A stretch of 64,000 nucleotides of DNA. Origin: Crotophaga sulcirostris. Lineage: Eukaryota; Chordata; Aves; Cuculiformes; Crotophagidae. The number at the start of each line of letters is the position of its first letter. The first letter of the stretch is position 1. Positions 1 to 12,200 of this stretch are shown piece after piece. The DNA lies in contig VYZB01000120.1 in the NCBI GenBank assembly GCA_013397455.1, positions 924,250 through 988,249 on the forward strand, in the 5' to 3' direction. The notes beneath the pieces were generated by a model. That model ran no database searches. It had not been told where the DNA came from and was given only the letters and a program-made list of their open reading frames with translations. The translations under genes and the position numbers were made by a program.

Positions 1-3000
1 TGAGTTTGCTCCTCCTGAAATACCAACTCCTAAACAGACAAAACTCCACAGTAAAAAGGTCTGTCATTATTTTATTCTCAGATATTTAAAAATAGTGACA
101 CTGCACAATTTTACTTCAAGTAATTCAGGCAATGTTAACTTCCTCAGTTCAAGATATTGTGTTATGATCGTGTTTTTTGTGGGTCTGAGTACAAAACACT
201 TTATTACAAGTGTTTTTGGTTGGAAAATTAGCATTAGTTCTTAGGATACTGTATCAACTGAACATTAAACCTTTCAATTAACTTATATCAAATCCTATCC
301 CCTGAAGACAGGACCGTGCAGTTATTAAGAACAATGTTTTGTTAACAGCACATACTACATACAAAAATGAACTTAAGGTATATTTAAAATATAACTTTCT
401 GTTGCTATTTAGGAAAAAAGCAGTCACACATTTAATGCAGAAATACGAAGTTAAAGAAATATCCCTTTTCTTTCTAACTCCTTCCTGACTGCCAAAAGAC
501 ACCAGTCATCCCCAAAAGGTAGCAGCCAGTGATAATGGTGTTGGCAAAACAAGAGACAAGTAACAATTGAGCAAAACTGAATGAAGTTAAACTGGTAATT
601 CCCATCAGTCACCGCTAACTTGGGAATACATCACTATTTACCCCCGGGTAATGGTCTCCTGGGGAGCATCTGCCAATGTGCATTCTTCCCACTTTTCTAG
701 AAGAAAATCAAAAAATTCCATTTCAGCAACCAGTATGACTCACCTGATGCCTCGGGAGAGCTTGGAACTTCCTAGGAGCAACACATGACCCCACATCCTC
801 AAAAAATAAAACCCCTTAAGGCATTCACTGCTTCCCATTAAATTTCCAGTATCTAGTGCTGAATAAGTGAAACCCCACTACTAACACTTGTGTGCATCTA
901 GTTTTATACTAGTTTAAGTTATTCTTAAAACAAGAGTCGTACCAATACTAAACTCAAAAGGTATTTTGATTTCATGGTTTAGCAGCCACAAAAATTCCCT
1001 GCACCTGAAGTGAGGTCATGAAGCCTCTTGAGTGAGAAAGCAAAAGCATAAAAATCAAAACTGACTTGAACATATGATGTTCCTACCTTACCTTCTTGAA
1101 AACACTTGGAGAAAGTTATGCCACTGGTCTGAACTGGGATGACAGGAACAGATCTGACAGAGATTGTAGAAAAAGCCTCCTTGAGCAGAAATTGCTGTTT
1201 CTTGTTTTCAGACTGATGAGGTGAATTTCACACCAACTACAGCTTTGCAAGGGCACTCTGAGATCATCATCCCAGGTTGCCATTTTCAGGCTGATTTTCT
1301 AAATAGACTCAGAATAGCTCAGAGGCTACTTGGTTTCTTCTCTATCAGGTAATTAGAAAGACCAGAGTAGATTCTGCAAGAAAATCTGTGAACGCATAAC
1401 AAAGACAAAGACCAAAGATTTGGGCCTCTTGGGCCGTGAAGAAACAAGGCATTGCCTTCAAAAAGCAAACATTCTGGTACAGAAAAGCTCTAAAACTCAA
1501 GAGACAAACCCTAGATTTCAGCTGGAATAATCATACTGTTGCTGAGCTTAGCATTTTGTATTAAAAAATAGGAAACATTCAGCTTTCTCATGTCCCAAAT
1601 GGGTCTCCGTTCATTCTCTTTTGAGTCAGAAAAGATGCTGCAGAAACCTTTATCTGAACTAAGATCAAGCCAAATTTATGGCTTCTAGGATTACAGCAGA
1701 GGGTAATGTATCCTGCATGAGGCTTCTGTGAAAGAGGAAAATGAGTTCAGTAGTGGCAAAGAGGCACAAACTTGGTGTTACACCTGTTAATAGTGTGTTA
1801 ATAGTGTGTTAGTCTGAGGTGAATATAAATCAGAGAGAAACCTTACTGACATGATGACAGAAGTGATGGAGGTAGCTTACACCCTCGGGAAATAAAAGCA
1901 CCTTCTGAATTGCACCTTTGAGTGGGGATTAAATAGCAGGTAATTTACCTGTCAGTGTGAAACACCTCTAGAGTTAGTGACATCTCCTTCAGAACAGATA
2001 TGATGGGGCAGCAGGGTGCCTTGCTGACTTTTAGAGAAAGGCGATTGGTATTTTTATTAGTTGATTCTAGGAGTAGGAAAAAATAGTTTCCAGGAAATCA
2101 AAGTGTTTCCAAGTAGCTGCATTATAGAACAGCTACTGAGGGTGTGCAGTGAGCCACTGAACTGCCAATAGTAAACACCATGCCAAGGACTGCCTGAGCT
2201 ACCAACAATTTCTCACCTATCTGCACCAACTCAGATGGTCTCCTTCGGTCCCAGAGGCTTCCTTATGACAAAATCTATCATCACCTAGAGACATCTGTTT
2301 TCCTTCACTGAACAGGGCTGCAGACAATTACCCGTATACAAACTTTGTTACAGATATCCAGTATGGGGTGAGATGAATCCCGTGACTTTTATCCAATATT
2401 GAGCCCATACCTCTGAAGTCTTAACAGATGTTGAGCTCTCTTGAGATGTTCTTTCTCGAAGTAATATAAGCATCTTCAAAAAGGAAATGAACCTCTGCTA
2501 GACAGAAACTTAGATCCTGTTTAGTACTTCTTGGAAGACAACAAATGCCTTTCTTAGAACTGAAGAGAACATCAGGCCCCACACAAGTAAGTAAAATTGA
2601 CTAAGGTAGCAAAATAAGAGTGGGCTGAAGGATTAAATAGCAAAGGCTATGGTTGCTCCCCAAAGATACACAGTAAAATACTTCAAAAGTGGAAAAAATA
2701 TAGGGTGGCAAATACTTTTGTATTATTCTTAATAGCACCCTAATGGTATTTGGAGGACTCGGTGTATGTGTGCACCCCTGCAGATACCACGAAAGCAAAA
2801 ATAAAAGCTCCAGTTCAAGAGCCCAGACAGCTGCATCCCCAGGACATACAGGCATACACACAGAGTCATTAGGAAATTCACTTTCCTTCTTTATTTCATC
2901 AAAAATTCCAACTGCGCAACATGTCTTACTCTCACGCACGTACTCCAAACATGAGACTGAAAGATCTAGATGTGTAGAGAACAATAGATAACATTTGGCA

Positions 3001-5524
3001 TAACAACAACTGCTCCGTGCTGGGAAATACCAGCCCTTGCACCCAGCACTGCTTTGAAGTCTGTGCAGAGAAAAGGCAATGCCAGAATGCCACAGTGACA
3101 CACAAACCCCGTTTTGAAAACATGAAGTCTACAAGTCACTTTCTTACATGGAGTTTGCATAGGATTCTCAGGGAGATCATGTGGGCACAGCCAGGCAAAG
3201 GAGACTTGACATTTCTCTGCACTAATACCTTTTGTGAACAACCTAGAGCTGCAAACAAAAAGCAAGTAGTTTCACCTTCAGAACAATAAGAATGAGTGAG
3301 AGTTTAGATGGGAACTCACCTCGGCTTCGGGAGATGAGCTACTTTTGAGAGCAATGCTCATCAATGCTAATTACCATTATATGCTTAAAGCTAATCAAAC
3401 TGCAATACTGGAACGCTGTGTCCAAAGCGTTGGGAAGTTTTCTAGTTCGTTGTCAGTGAGTACAACTTTAGAACACTTTTGCTTGGGTGTCTAGGGTGGA
3501 TGTGGTACCTCTTTGTTCTGCCAAAGCAGAGCACCGCTATTTTTTGCGGTGCTCTTTACGCTGCCTTAGGTTAACTTCTCACCAAATACAATGGCTGAAT
3601 ATTTTGATAAAGAGTGATTAGGGTCATACTCAGGAAAAAAGGTTGAAATGAAACCATTACCCTTCCCGTATCAGCACCACAGATTCCTTCAGCTCCTCCC
3701 TAAGAGTGACTTTTTCTTTTTTTGACAGCTGCAGATAAAGCTACTGTTGTGCTCTACATTATTTGGGTAACAGTATTTCAGTGCTGTGGAAGATCAAGAA
3801 GGGTTGACTACTCCAAAATCCCGCACTGCAAGCATCAGTTGAATAACCTGAAAATGAGTGATTCGGACAGTTTTAGAATAGGTGGAAGGAGAGTGTAGAG
3901 TTTTCAAAGCTTGTACGAGTTGAGAAAATGCTACAGAAGCTTTTGGATTAACTGTGACAAGTTCAGTAGGGACAGGGAAGATGAGACCTCCAGGCACTCC
4001 CTGGAACTGACCTACCCGTGATGCTGGCAGTGATTCGCTCGGTGCCCTTTTCCTTGACAAAATCACTGGTAAAAAGGTGGAAGCAATTGCACAAAGTTGC
4101 CTGTGCTGTATGTGCTGCATACAGAGCAACCCCATCCCCTGATTCTATTTGTTCTCATTTACTTGACCTGAAAAGAAGATGATTCAAGTTGGTCCATTAG
4201 GAAAGCAGCTTGGATGGTGCTCTGTTACATTGCAGAGAGCCGAAGTCAGTGCTGTTGCTGTTGCAGGGAAACACCAAATGCAACCACCATTTTCTCCACA
4301 TCGTGGTAATCCAAAGAAGGGAAAAGAAAAAAAACTCTAAGGCTGAAGCTTTGAGAGAAAGTAGAAAAAGGAAGCTGCGTGGAAAACCAGAAGTGTTTTA
4401 GACTGAGAGGGAATTCAAATTAAAAAAAAAAAAGTGTCAATGGGAAAGAAGATAGATATGAAATACTTCAATTTTTGTAGTCAGGACAAATGCTTGAGAT
4501 AACTGACCTGACTTAGTTCCCTCACAGTGCAGTACTGGCATCCAATCCTTAAAAGAGTTAATTTTCCAGATGTATGAATACTTTAATTTTTACAAATACA
4601 ATATTAACAATATTTAACAAAGTGGGAACTGGACCGGTAGGTGCTTTGCTATATGGTTTCAGCTGCCTCTAAACAGACTACAGCATCAACCCACATGGTT
4701 AAGGCAGTTTGTGTCACAAACATTTGGATAGAGTGGTCCTAGGCAGTTTTTAATTCACCTCATTCTGTACTGGGCTTTGTTTGAAGTGTTTTCAAAGGCA
4801 AAACTATGTTTATGCTGTAGTAAGAATGGAATTTATCACATGTAAAGTTCTGCCTTTTCTTGTTATAAAGGAAGAAAACTTACACCCTCTCTGAAAAGCT
4901 CTGTACGTTTCACGGGACTGTTGAGATTGACTCAAAGAACACCTCAGTAAACAGCTAAAGTTTTAAACATCAAAGCACACACCAACATTATCAAAGTGAT
5001 AGAATGCAAAATCTTCACCCACCTTTGTTACAAGTCAGGCACTATTGCTTATGTTTGCTGGTAAATGATGTATTGCTCTTGCAGTAACTGAAAAGACCTG
5101 ATAAGTTTTTTGACTCTTTCAGGTCAGGCTATCGACTCTCTGATGGTTTGAAACAAGACACAGACTGCTGTCACAGCACCGCTGGCTGCCAGGTCATGTT
5201 GCACATTTGCAGCTGGAACAACACTACATTTTCTGAGTTATGAAATGCAATTGCAACGGAACATGAGAAACATTTAAGTCCAGATATGTAAATTTACTCT
5301 CATAAAAGGAACGCCATTAAGTTTCCATTCTACACACTCGGGTGAAAAATTGATTAAAAAGCCAAGAAAAAAATCCATAAAATCTGTAACAGGCAACAAT
5401 ATACAAAGTTTCAAATATAAAATCATGACTTGTATAGTTCGTTCCTTGCATCTTTTCACAAGAGGAAATGAAAAGAACCACACATCACTGAACTTCTACA
5501 CAAGCTTCTTGTGTTTCAATGTCA
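1..5524. other. IPO5 3' flank (possibly long 3'UTR), no gene seen
   Basis: AT-rich sequence with no exon-like reading frame that I recognise on either strand. In human the next gene beyond the IPO5 3' end is FARP1, but none of its exons was seen. Mammalian IPO5 has a long 3'UTR as I recall, so part of this stretch may be transcribed. A short perfect hairpin is at 3528-3555. Confidence 0.6.
3528..3555. repeat. Perfect 10-bp hairpin
   Basis: AGAGCACCGC at 3528-3537 and its exact reverse complement at 3546-3555 with an 8-base T-rich loop. Function unknown. Confidence 0.7.
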
Positions 5525-5530
5525 TTTATT
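5525..5530 (-). terminator. Candidate distal poly(A) signal of IPO5
   Basis: AATAAA about 630 nt past the stop, followed by GCTTGTGTAG and TGTGTGGTTCTTTTC on the minus strand. It would give a 3'UTR of roughly 650 nt. Confidence 0.5.
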
Positions 5531-6119
5531 GAGGAGTGAATGAGATACTGTCAGACATGCCAAAGAGACTTCACATTCAAGGGCTGGAAGCTGAACAGCT
5601 TTCCTCATTGAGTCACTGTACAAGTTGGTTTTGGGAATCTGAAAGTGTGATCAATGAGGTCTTCGTGCTCGATGTTTGTCTTCAGTTTTTCGTCTTTTGA
5701 TCTACTAACTTGTTGGGCAGAAGGAGACTTTCTACCCTACAAAGACTCACACTCCAATTAATACAATTAACACTAGATGTAGAGAAACGTTTATCTGTTA
5801 TAACGTATATCTACTGCTGAATACAAGGTCTTAAAGCTGTTTCTTAATTCATTATGTCTAATGAGAAAATTCAACTTGTTTCCCTTTCACCATCGTATGG
5901 ATGGCTTATACCGTTAGAAAAATACTCTTCAGTGCTATTGTAGGGTTTACAGGAAACTTCTTCTGTGTCATGGGATAGAAACCGATTTAAACACCGTTCT
6001 GAAAGAATGCTTCTTCTTGCTGCCACTGCCTGTAGGTTGCAGAAGAATGGCCTACACGCACTACAGTTCTGGTTTTACTCAAAACAGAAACAAAAGAAAC
6101 CTAAACAATAGGGTAAACG

Positions 6120-6125
6120 TTTATT
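6120..6125 (-). terminator. Candidate proximal poly(A) signal of IPO5
   Basis: AATAAA on the minus strand lies 38 nt past the stop codon. A T/GT-rich stretch follows within 40 nt (TTTCTTTTGTTTCTGTTTTG), as expected of a downstream element. Use would leave a 3'UTR of only about 60 nt. Confidence 0.55.
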
Positions 6126-6162
6126 TGGAGTTAGTTTTCTTGCAGATGAGAATTAAGGCCCT

Positions 6163-6249
6163 TCAAGCAGAGTTCAGGAGCTCCTGTATGGCTGCCTGTT
6201 GGTCTGCATTGAGCTGTGATATGCATTCTGTCCACAGTCCTCCAGAAGT
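6163..6249 (-). CDS. IPO5: IPO5 exon 26 (residues 1069-1096), stop codon
   Basis: Acceptor TTCTAG, then [18 protein letters not shown] and ends IQELLNSA followed by TGA at 6165-6163. This is the family's usual C-terminus. Confidence 0.96.
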   Translation of the reverse strand, partial: TSGGLWTECISQLNADQQAAIQELLNSA

Positions 6250-9200
6250 CTAGAAAACAAATGAGAGGTTGTCTTTATGCAGGCTGACAAGCTTCTGAGG
6301 CACATGCTAAACTTGCATATGTTTACAAAGCTCAACACTCACTGGGCTTATTCCCATAATACACAAGCCAAAGAGAACAGTCTGAAATCTTCAGCTGGAC
6401 ACAGTCCTACGTGGGTTCAACTAGAGATTCTCTAAAACACTAAACGGAGGCAAGCTCTGGTTAAATAGTACCAGAGTAATTGATCTGAAACTCCTGGGAA
6501 CACCTTAAGTGGGTGAAGTGACAATTACCTCTCTTAAATGAGCCACAGCCTGCACCATTTGCTTCATTTTGCACTGACATTAAAAGATGTGGGCAAAACT
6601 GAACCACACTGAAATGTGAGAGTAACTCTGGGGCACCGGTGCACCAGTAACGCTTTCAGAGGAAGGAGCACTGTGATTACAGCATGACACACTACATACA
6701 CTACGTGTGTATGTGCAACATTCTGCTGCCAACCCAAGGCATTATTCTCCAGTGAAAGGAATGGTGAAATTACTTCCCAGAGAGAAGAGAAGGCAGATAG
6801 CATCTACCTGGGTAAACGTACACCCACACTTTCCTGCCCCTCAGTACGTCTCATCTCTGTTAGCACAGCCCACGGCTGAGACGTTGGCTTTTAAAGTCAC
6901 CATCAGTAGGGACTGGTTCTAAAGGTACCAGAAAGCACTGAAAATTAAAAAAAAAATATGTCGGGGAAAAAGTATTTAATCACTTATCAATAGAAGCTGG
7001 AAGCAGCCGGTACCCTGCTTTCTTTAGAAGGATAGTGATGGGGAAAAAAAATTTGCAGTTGACTGGCTGTAGGTCTTTAGATTGCTTTTATGATAGCAGT
7101 ACATTGAAGTGAATTTTAAAAAATTGTTTTCATTTATATTTGGTAAAGTTTATGTTCGGCTCTATTATAAAGCCCTTTACAAAATTCAAATGAAAATGGA
7201 TTCGCAGAATTCAAACAAATTTGAAGACAAAGTCCTCAAGTTGAGTTTAAATTTGTAGTTTTAGTTTTAAATAATATTAGGTATTGTAGACTCTCAATGT
7301 ACAATGGACTATTGCAGAATTAAATGTGCTCTTTGAGCATTTCTGACACACGTTTTAATTGATACTCTACACTGAAATATTTCTGGCTTGAGAAACTTTT
7401 TCTCATGCTTAGGTAATGTTTAATTCCAACTACCATCACTGCAGCCTTTCAATTCTTAAAGTGGGCTTATAAAAAAGATGGAAAAAAACTTTTTAGCAGG
7501 GTTTGTTGTGATAGGACAGGGAGTAATGTTTTTTTCAACTAAAAGAGAAGTTTAAACTGGCTATTAGGAAGAATTTTTTTTGCTGAGGGTGGTGAAACAC
7601 TGGAACAGGTTGACCAGAGATGTGGTGGACTCTCCATCCTTGGAAACAGTCAAGGTTTGGTTGGATGGGGCTCTGAGCGACCTGATGCAGTTGAAGATGT
7701 CCGTGCACACTGCAGGGGTGTTCGACTGGATGACCTTCATGGTCCCTTCCAACTCAAACCATTCTATGATTCTATAACGTCATGCATGTCAGATGCTGGC
7801 AGTGGAACAGCTTACTGAGATTATTAAAAAAAGTCTTCCTCTTGCAATCTGGGAAGCAGCAGCAGGCAGACTTAGCAACTACACAGCCTTCAAAGCTTCT
7901 ACCATGGTATAAAACACGTACAGTGCTTTACTAAAGTCAAAGTCCTATGTGTGAAGAGAGATTGGATTGCTAACAGTATGCTAAAATTGCGTTTTTAAAA
8001 TGGCCTTTAAGATTTCTACATAACCCCCCCCCCCAGTCTGGAGGTGAATCATTTAACTGATGCAGAAGTCTTGTTTCCATATTAGCATTTCTGTAATTCC
8101 TGGCCAAAACAAGACTTTGCTATACTATAGACCATTAATCTATAAATGTATGTGCCACTGTATTGTTAAACGGCCTCAAACAACTAACTCTGAGCATTTA
8201 AGGCAAAATTAACAAATGCATTAGCATACACTAATATAAAGTCCCACACCCAGCATTTCAGCACTAATAGCACAGGATTCCCATCTGTCAGTCAGAATCT
8301 AGAACAGCCACTTATGCCACTTCCACTTTGAAACTTTGCTTTGCTTTTCATTTGTTTTATGCCTTCAGAGATTTAATAAGTCATTTTCTACCAGACATAA
8401 TGGCTCTCACAGGCTGATAAACCCATCCAAGTGAATCCTTTCCAAAATCAGTTCCTCAAATTCTTGAACCTGAGTTTTGCCAAACCACGCCAGGTAGAAT
8501 GGACAATGGTTGAACAGTTGCTGCTCCAAATTCTTTACGCATTTTTATGAGCTATTTGCTTGTTGGGCACAGTAGTTTTTATCATTAGGTGCTGCAACTG
8601 TCAGTTAAGTCCACTTGATAACGTCTGGCCCTGGATCAGATGTGCCCTACGAGCGCTATCACTTACAACGCTGTGGAGAGGAGCAGCTTAAGTACTTGGA
8701 CATCCTCATCCCCCAGCAAATAAGTACTTATTATGGCATGAAGGAAGTGAACCTTGAGGCAGTTCCCCAAAATGTAGGGAAAACCCTAAAGAGCCACCAG
8801 TATTTGCACTGGATTAAAGAGGGCAGTAGTAACATTACTTGTGGTTTGCACTCACACTCTAGCAAGGATCCCAGCCTCTGCTATATTAGTAAGGCACCAC
8901 AGGATGCTGGGAACCCTTATAGGAACCACATGTTGGATCACATCCTGCAGTAGAGTTCACTGATGGAGACAGGCAGACTTCTCTCCTGATTTTAATTTCT
9001 GGCTCAGGAATAAAAAATCCCCAAGCCACAAACAACGAACACAATCTAGCACATCAACCATCTAGCTGCATCTATCTTAAAACTTCTTTTTTTATTAATA
9101 AGCTTCTGAAGTGTATCTAAAGAGACAAACTTTATTCAAGCACAAATGTTACCAAGTTCTATCATTAATGTTTCAAGGAATAACCAAGGATCTCCAAGAT

Positions 9201-12200
9201 CACTGGTTGAAGCATAATTCTCTTAGGAGACGAGGCTCTCGAAATTGGTTTAACATTTTGGTTACTTCTGAAAGTAGATTCTAAATGTTCCCTTTATACC
9301 TAAGCATGCATTTACTCACCTGCACTTGGCGAACAACATTAGCCAACCGCTTGGTACATGGATCTTCATGTTTGATAGCTTCATGAATTTCACCATCCGC
9401 AATTATACCAAATATTCTGGGAAGGTTAGAGTTGTTGGGACCGAGGACAACTGGGTTGTTGCTGTTACAATCAAAATATATATTACAAAATAATTAATGT
9501 TGAACTAAAAACTTAACGTAAGCATTTTACATTTCAGTTGATCGATTTTGAAATATCTTATTCTAAACTTGTTTATTTACATCAAAGTTCCACTCAGCTG
9601 AATAAGAACGCATAGCTTTGTGGCCTGCTGACAGAATGTTCCCTCTCCTGTTAATATTTAACCAGTGGATTCTTTAATCAGCCTACACCTCATCAGGAAG
9701 AAGTTACTTTACAGAATGGTTGAGTTTCATGCAGATGGAACTGTTAATAGCATACCAGAAATACCCTTCCTAAAAGGGTTTATTCCTCCCTCTCTCAGTG
9801 CTGCCAGGGGGAGGAGGTTGCGTTACTGGCATCAGTGAGACCCAGTGAGTTCAGCTCTCTGCCAGCACTCACTGACACAGCAAGTAAGCAGTTCTGCTCC
9901 CTTTTTCCCAGCCAAGTGCTGGCAAACAGGCATCTGGGTGGAAAAACATGATCTGCTTCCAGCCCTGCCACCTACCACTGCTGGAATGCAGAGGCTGTGA
10001 ATGGAGGACTGACACAGCTCCAGAAGCACACGGCAAGGCTGAGCCATGTGCACAGAGCTGGGTACAAACCTGTGCTGGCACTGTAATTCCCAGTTTCTAG
10101 ATGTGTGTGTGCACATGCATACGCGTCGGTGCGATTATTGTGGCTCGACACAGCTATGCTATTATCAGTATAGACACCTCAGCTGCCGCCACCTGTTTTG
10201 AGATCTTGTCTTAGCAAAGCACCATGAAATACAAGGTATTCCCATGGCAGAAGAGACTGCAGGGGAGCTAATTTCCTTCTGCTTTTCTGCTAAGATATAA
10301 CAGTGTCAGCCAGCACACGGCTATTAAACAATGATTCAGAAGAAGCTGACGTTCCTCCGCACAATTATAAAGTGCAACTTGCAACCGCACTAGAATATTT
10401 TTTTTCTTCCATTGACCTACATGAGGGAGCACAAATCTGAAGAACAATCTGCGGGACAAGACGCCTTCAATAATACGGGAATTTTTTATTATAAACTTAA
10501 TAAGGAAGACAGCACTGTACCATGAATTTATCTGTATTATTTCTCTACTTGATACTTTGTTTTGTTGATACTTGAGTTTTCCGAAAGCAAAAAAGGTGCA
10601 AAGCTGCTTTATGAGGTTATGAAAAGAAGAAAAAAGGTGCAAAGCTGCTTTATGAGGTTATGAAAAGAAGGCTGCTAAGGCACGTAAGGTGCTCTTAAAT
10701 AAAGACACCTGACTAGTTATTAATGCTGATATGTAAACAGAGCATCAAAAGTTTTCCTGACATTTTCTGTACAAGTTCCCAGCTGATCTTTTCCCATCAC
10801 ATGTATATATGAAGCAGTCAGGATCTTTTTCAAGCCATATAGACATTAGTTAGGATGAGAACACTGTTTAAAAACAACAGCAATAACATCATGGAAGGCT
10901 CAGTTCTGACATCCCAAATCATCTTCTCTATAGCATATGCAGATTAACCTGGCATTTTCTCAGTTTTGGAAAATAAATGCAAGAAAAGAACCTGCAAACA
11001 AGCTTACTTTCTGCGTTCATGTCAAGACTTTGCCTTACCTTTCAATTAAGTCACACAGATAATTGAAAGTGTGAACAGCTTCTTCTTTATCTTCATGAAG
11101 TGGAAGCCATGATAACCAGTGTGGCAGGACTTCTTCAACATTTACACAGTCAGGCATGAACTTCATTATTTTTCCTACAGCTGAAATGCAGTTCTCTGTT
11201 GCATTGACATTCTCTTTGGTTTTGGCATCTGGTGACTGAATGACTCTCACCAGCAATGGAAGCGCTTCTAATTGGCAAACAACACAAAAATAAAGTTTAA
11301 TGCACAATCAAGTTATATTTTATTAACATCACAAATTTTATACGAGACTATTGCATCTATTAAAACCAGGATTTTTTTTGGCCCAAGCACCAATATCCAG
11401 TCATCCCAATGTCCTGCTAATTCTAGGTTCTTCCCTACTCAATAATCATTATACGAAAACCAAGCTATGCGAGGAAACACAAGAAAACAGCTATTGCATA
11501 ACTTTGGATTTCCTTTATAAGTTCAGAATGAAAAAAAACCCAACCCTTCTTGTGCCTCTGAATTGGAGTTCTGCAGTCTACAAGACAATGTAATTTACAG
11601 TAAAAACACAGATGACAAGCATTTTTTTTAATCCAACAGGTTGTATAAATGCAGGACGATGAAGAACACTGATAATAGTGACATTAATTTGGACCACAGT
11701 GCACGTTTACAGTGTATGCCTGCTGTACATCTATTGCTTGTGTGCACATATATATATATTTAAGTATGTACACTTACACATATCCCACCACTAAAAGGTG
11801 CACTAGGAAAAGCTCGTAGGAGTAATCTCATCTTACAAATCCACCTGGTGTGGTTTAGATGGCAAAAATCAAACATAAAGGGAAAATGTCAATTTTCTGG
11901 CTAGGTTAATAGCATTTTTTGAAATATAGTCATGCGGGGAAGTCCATGCATATTTCTAAATGAACATAAAAGTCATGGGTTTAGTTACTAGTGTCCAGGC
12001 AGACTTCAGAGCACTCTATGTGCGTACAGGAACAACTGTCCTTGTTTTGTTCTGCTAAAAATATAATGCTAAAGCTGTAAAAGTCTGTATCAGCACAGAA
12101 AACAGGTTTTGGCATTGTGCAGAAAACACGCTTCAAAATAACTCCAGAAGAAGAGTGAGATCTCACACTACTTCATTTTGAGGAGTAAGTAGCAGCTTTG

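Larger units (their letters stand above)
6250..9319 (-). other. IPO5 intron 25
   Basis: A 3.1-kb intron holding one CR1 (7441-7776, antisense), an 11-base C run near 8024 and an unrecognised 112-codon open frame on the plus strand (8615-8953). Otherwise AT-rich with nothing recognised. Confidence 0.8.

Noticed and set aside
2601..3289. Five overlapping frames of 63-166 codons on both strands in the 3' flank
   Set aside because: No recognisable domain or splice context, and mutual overlap on both strands points to chance.
8024..8034. C11 run in intron 25
   Set aside because: Isolated homopolymer; no flanking G-quadruplex pattern.
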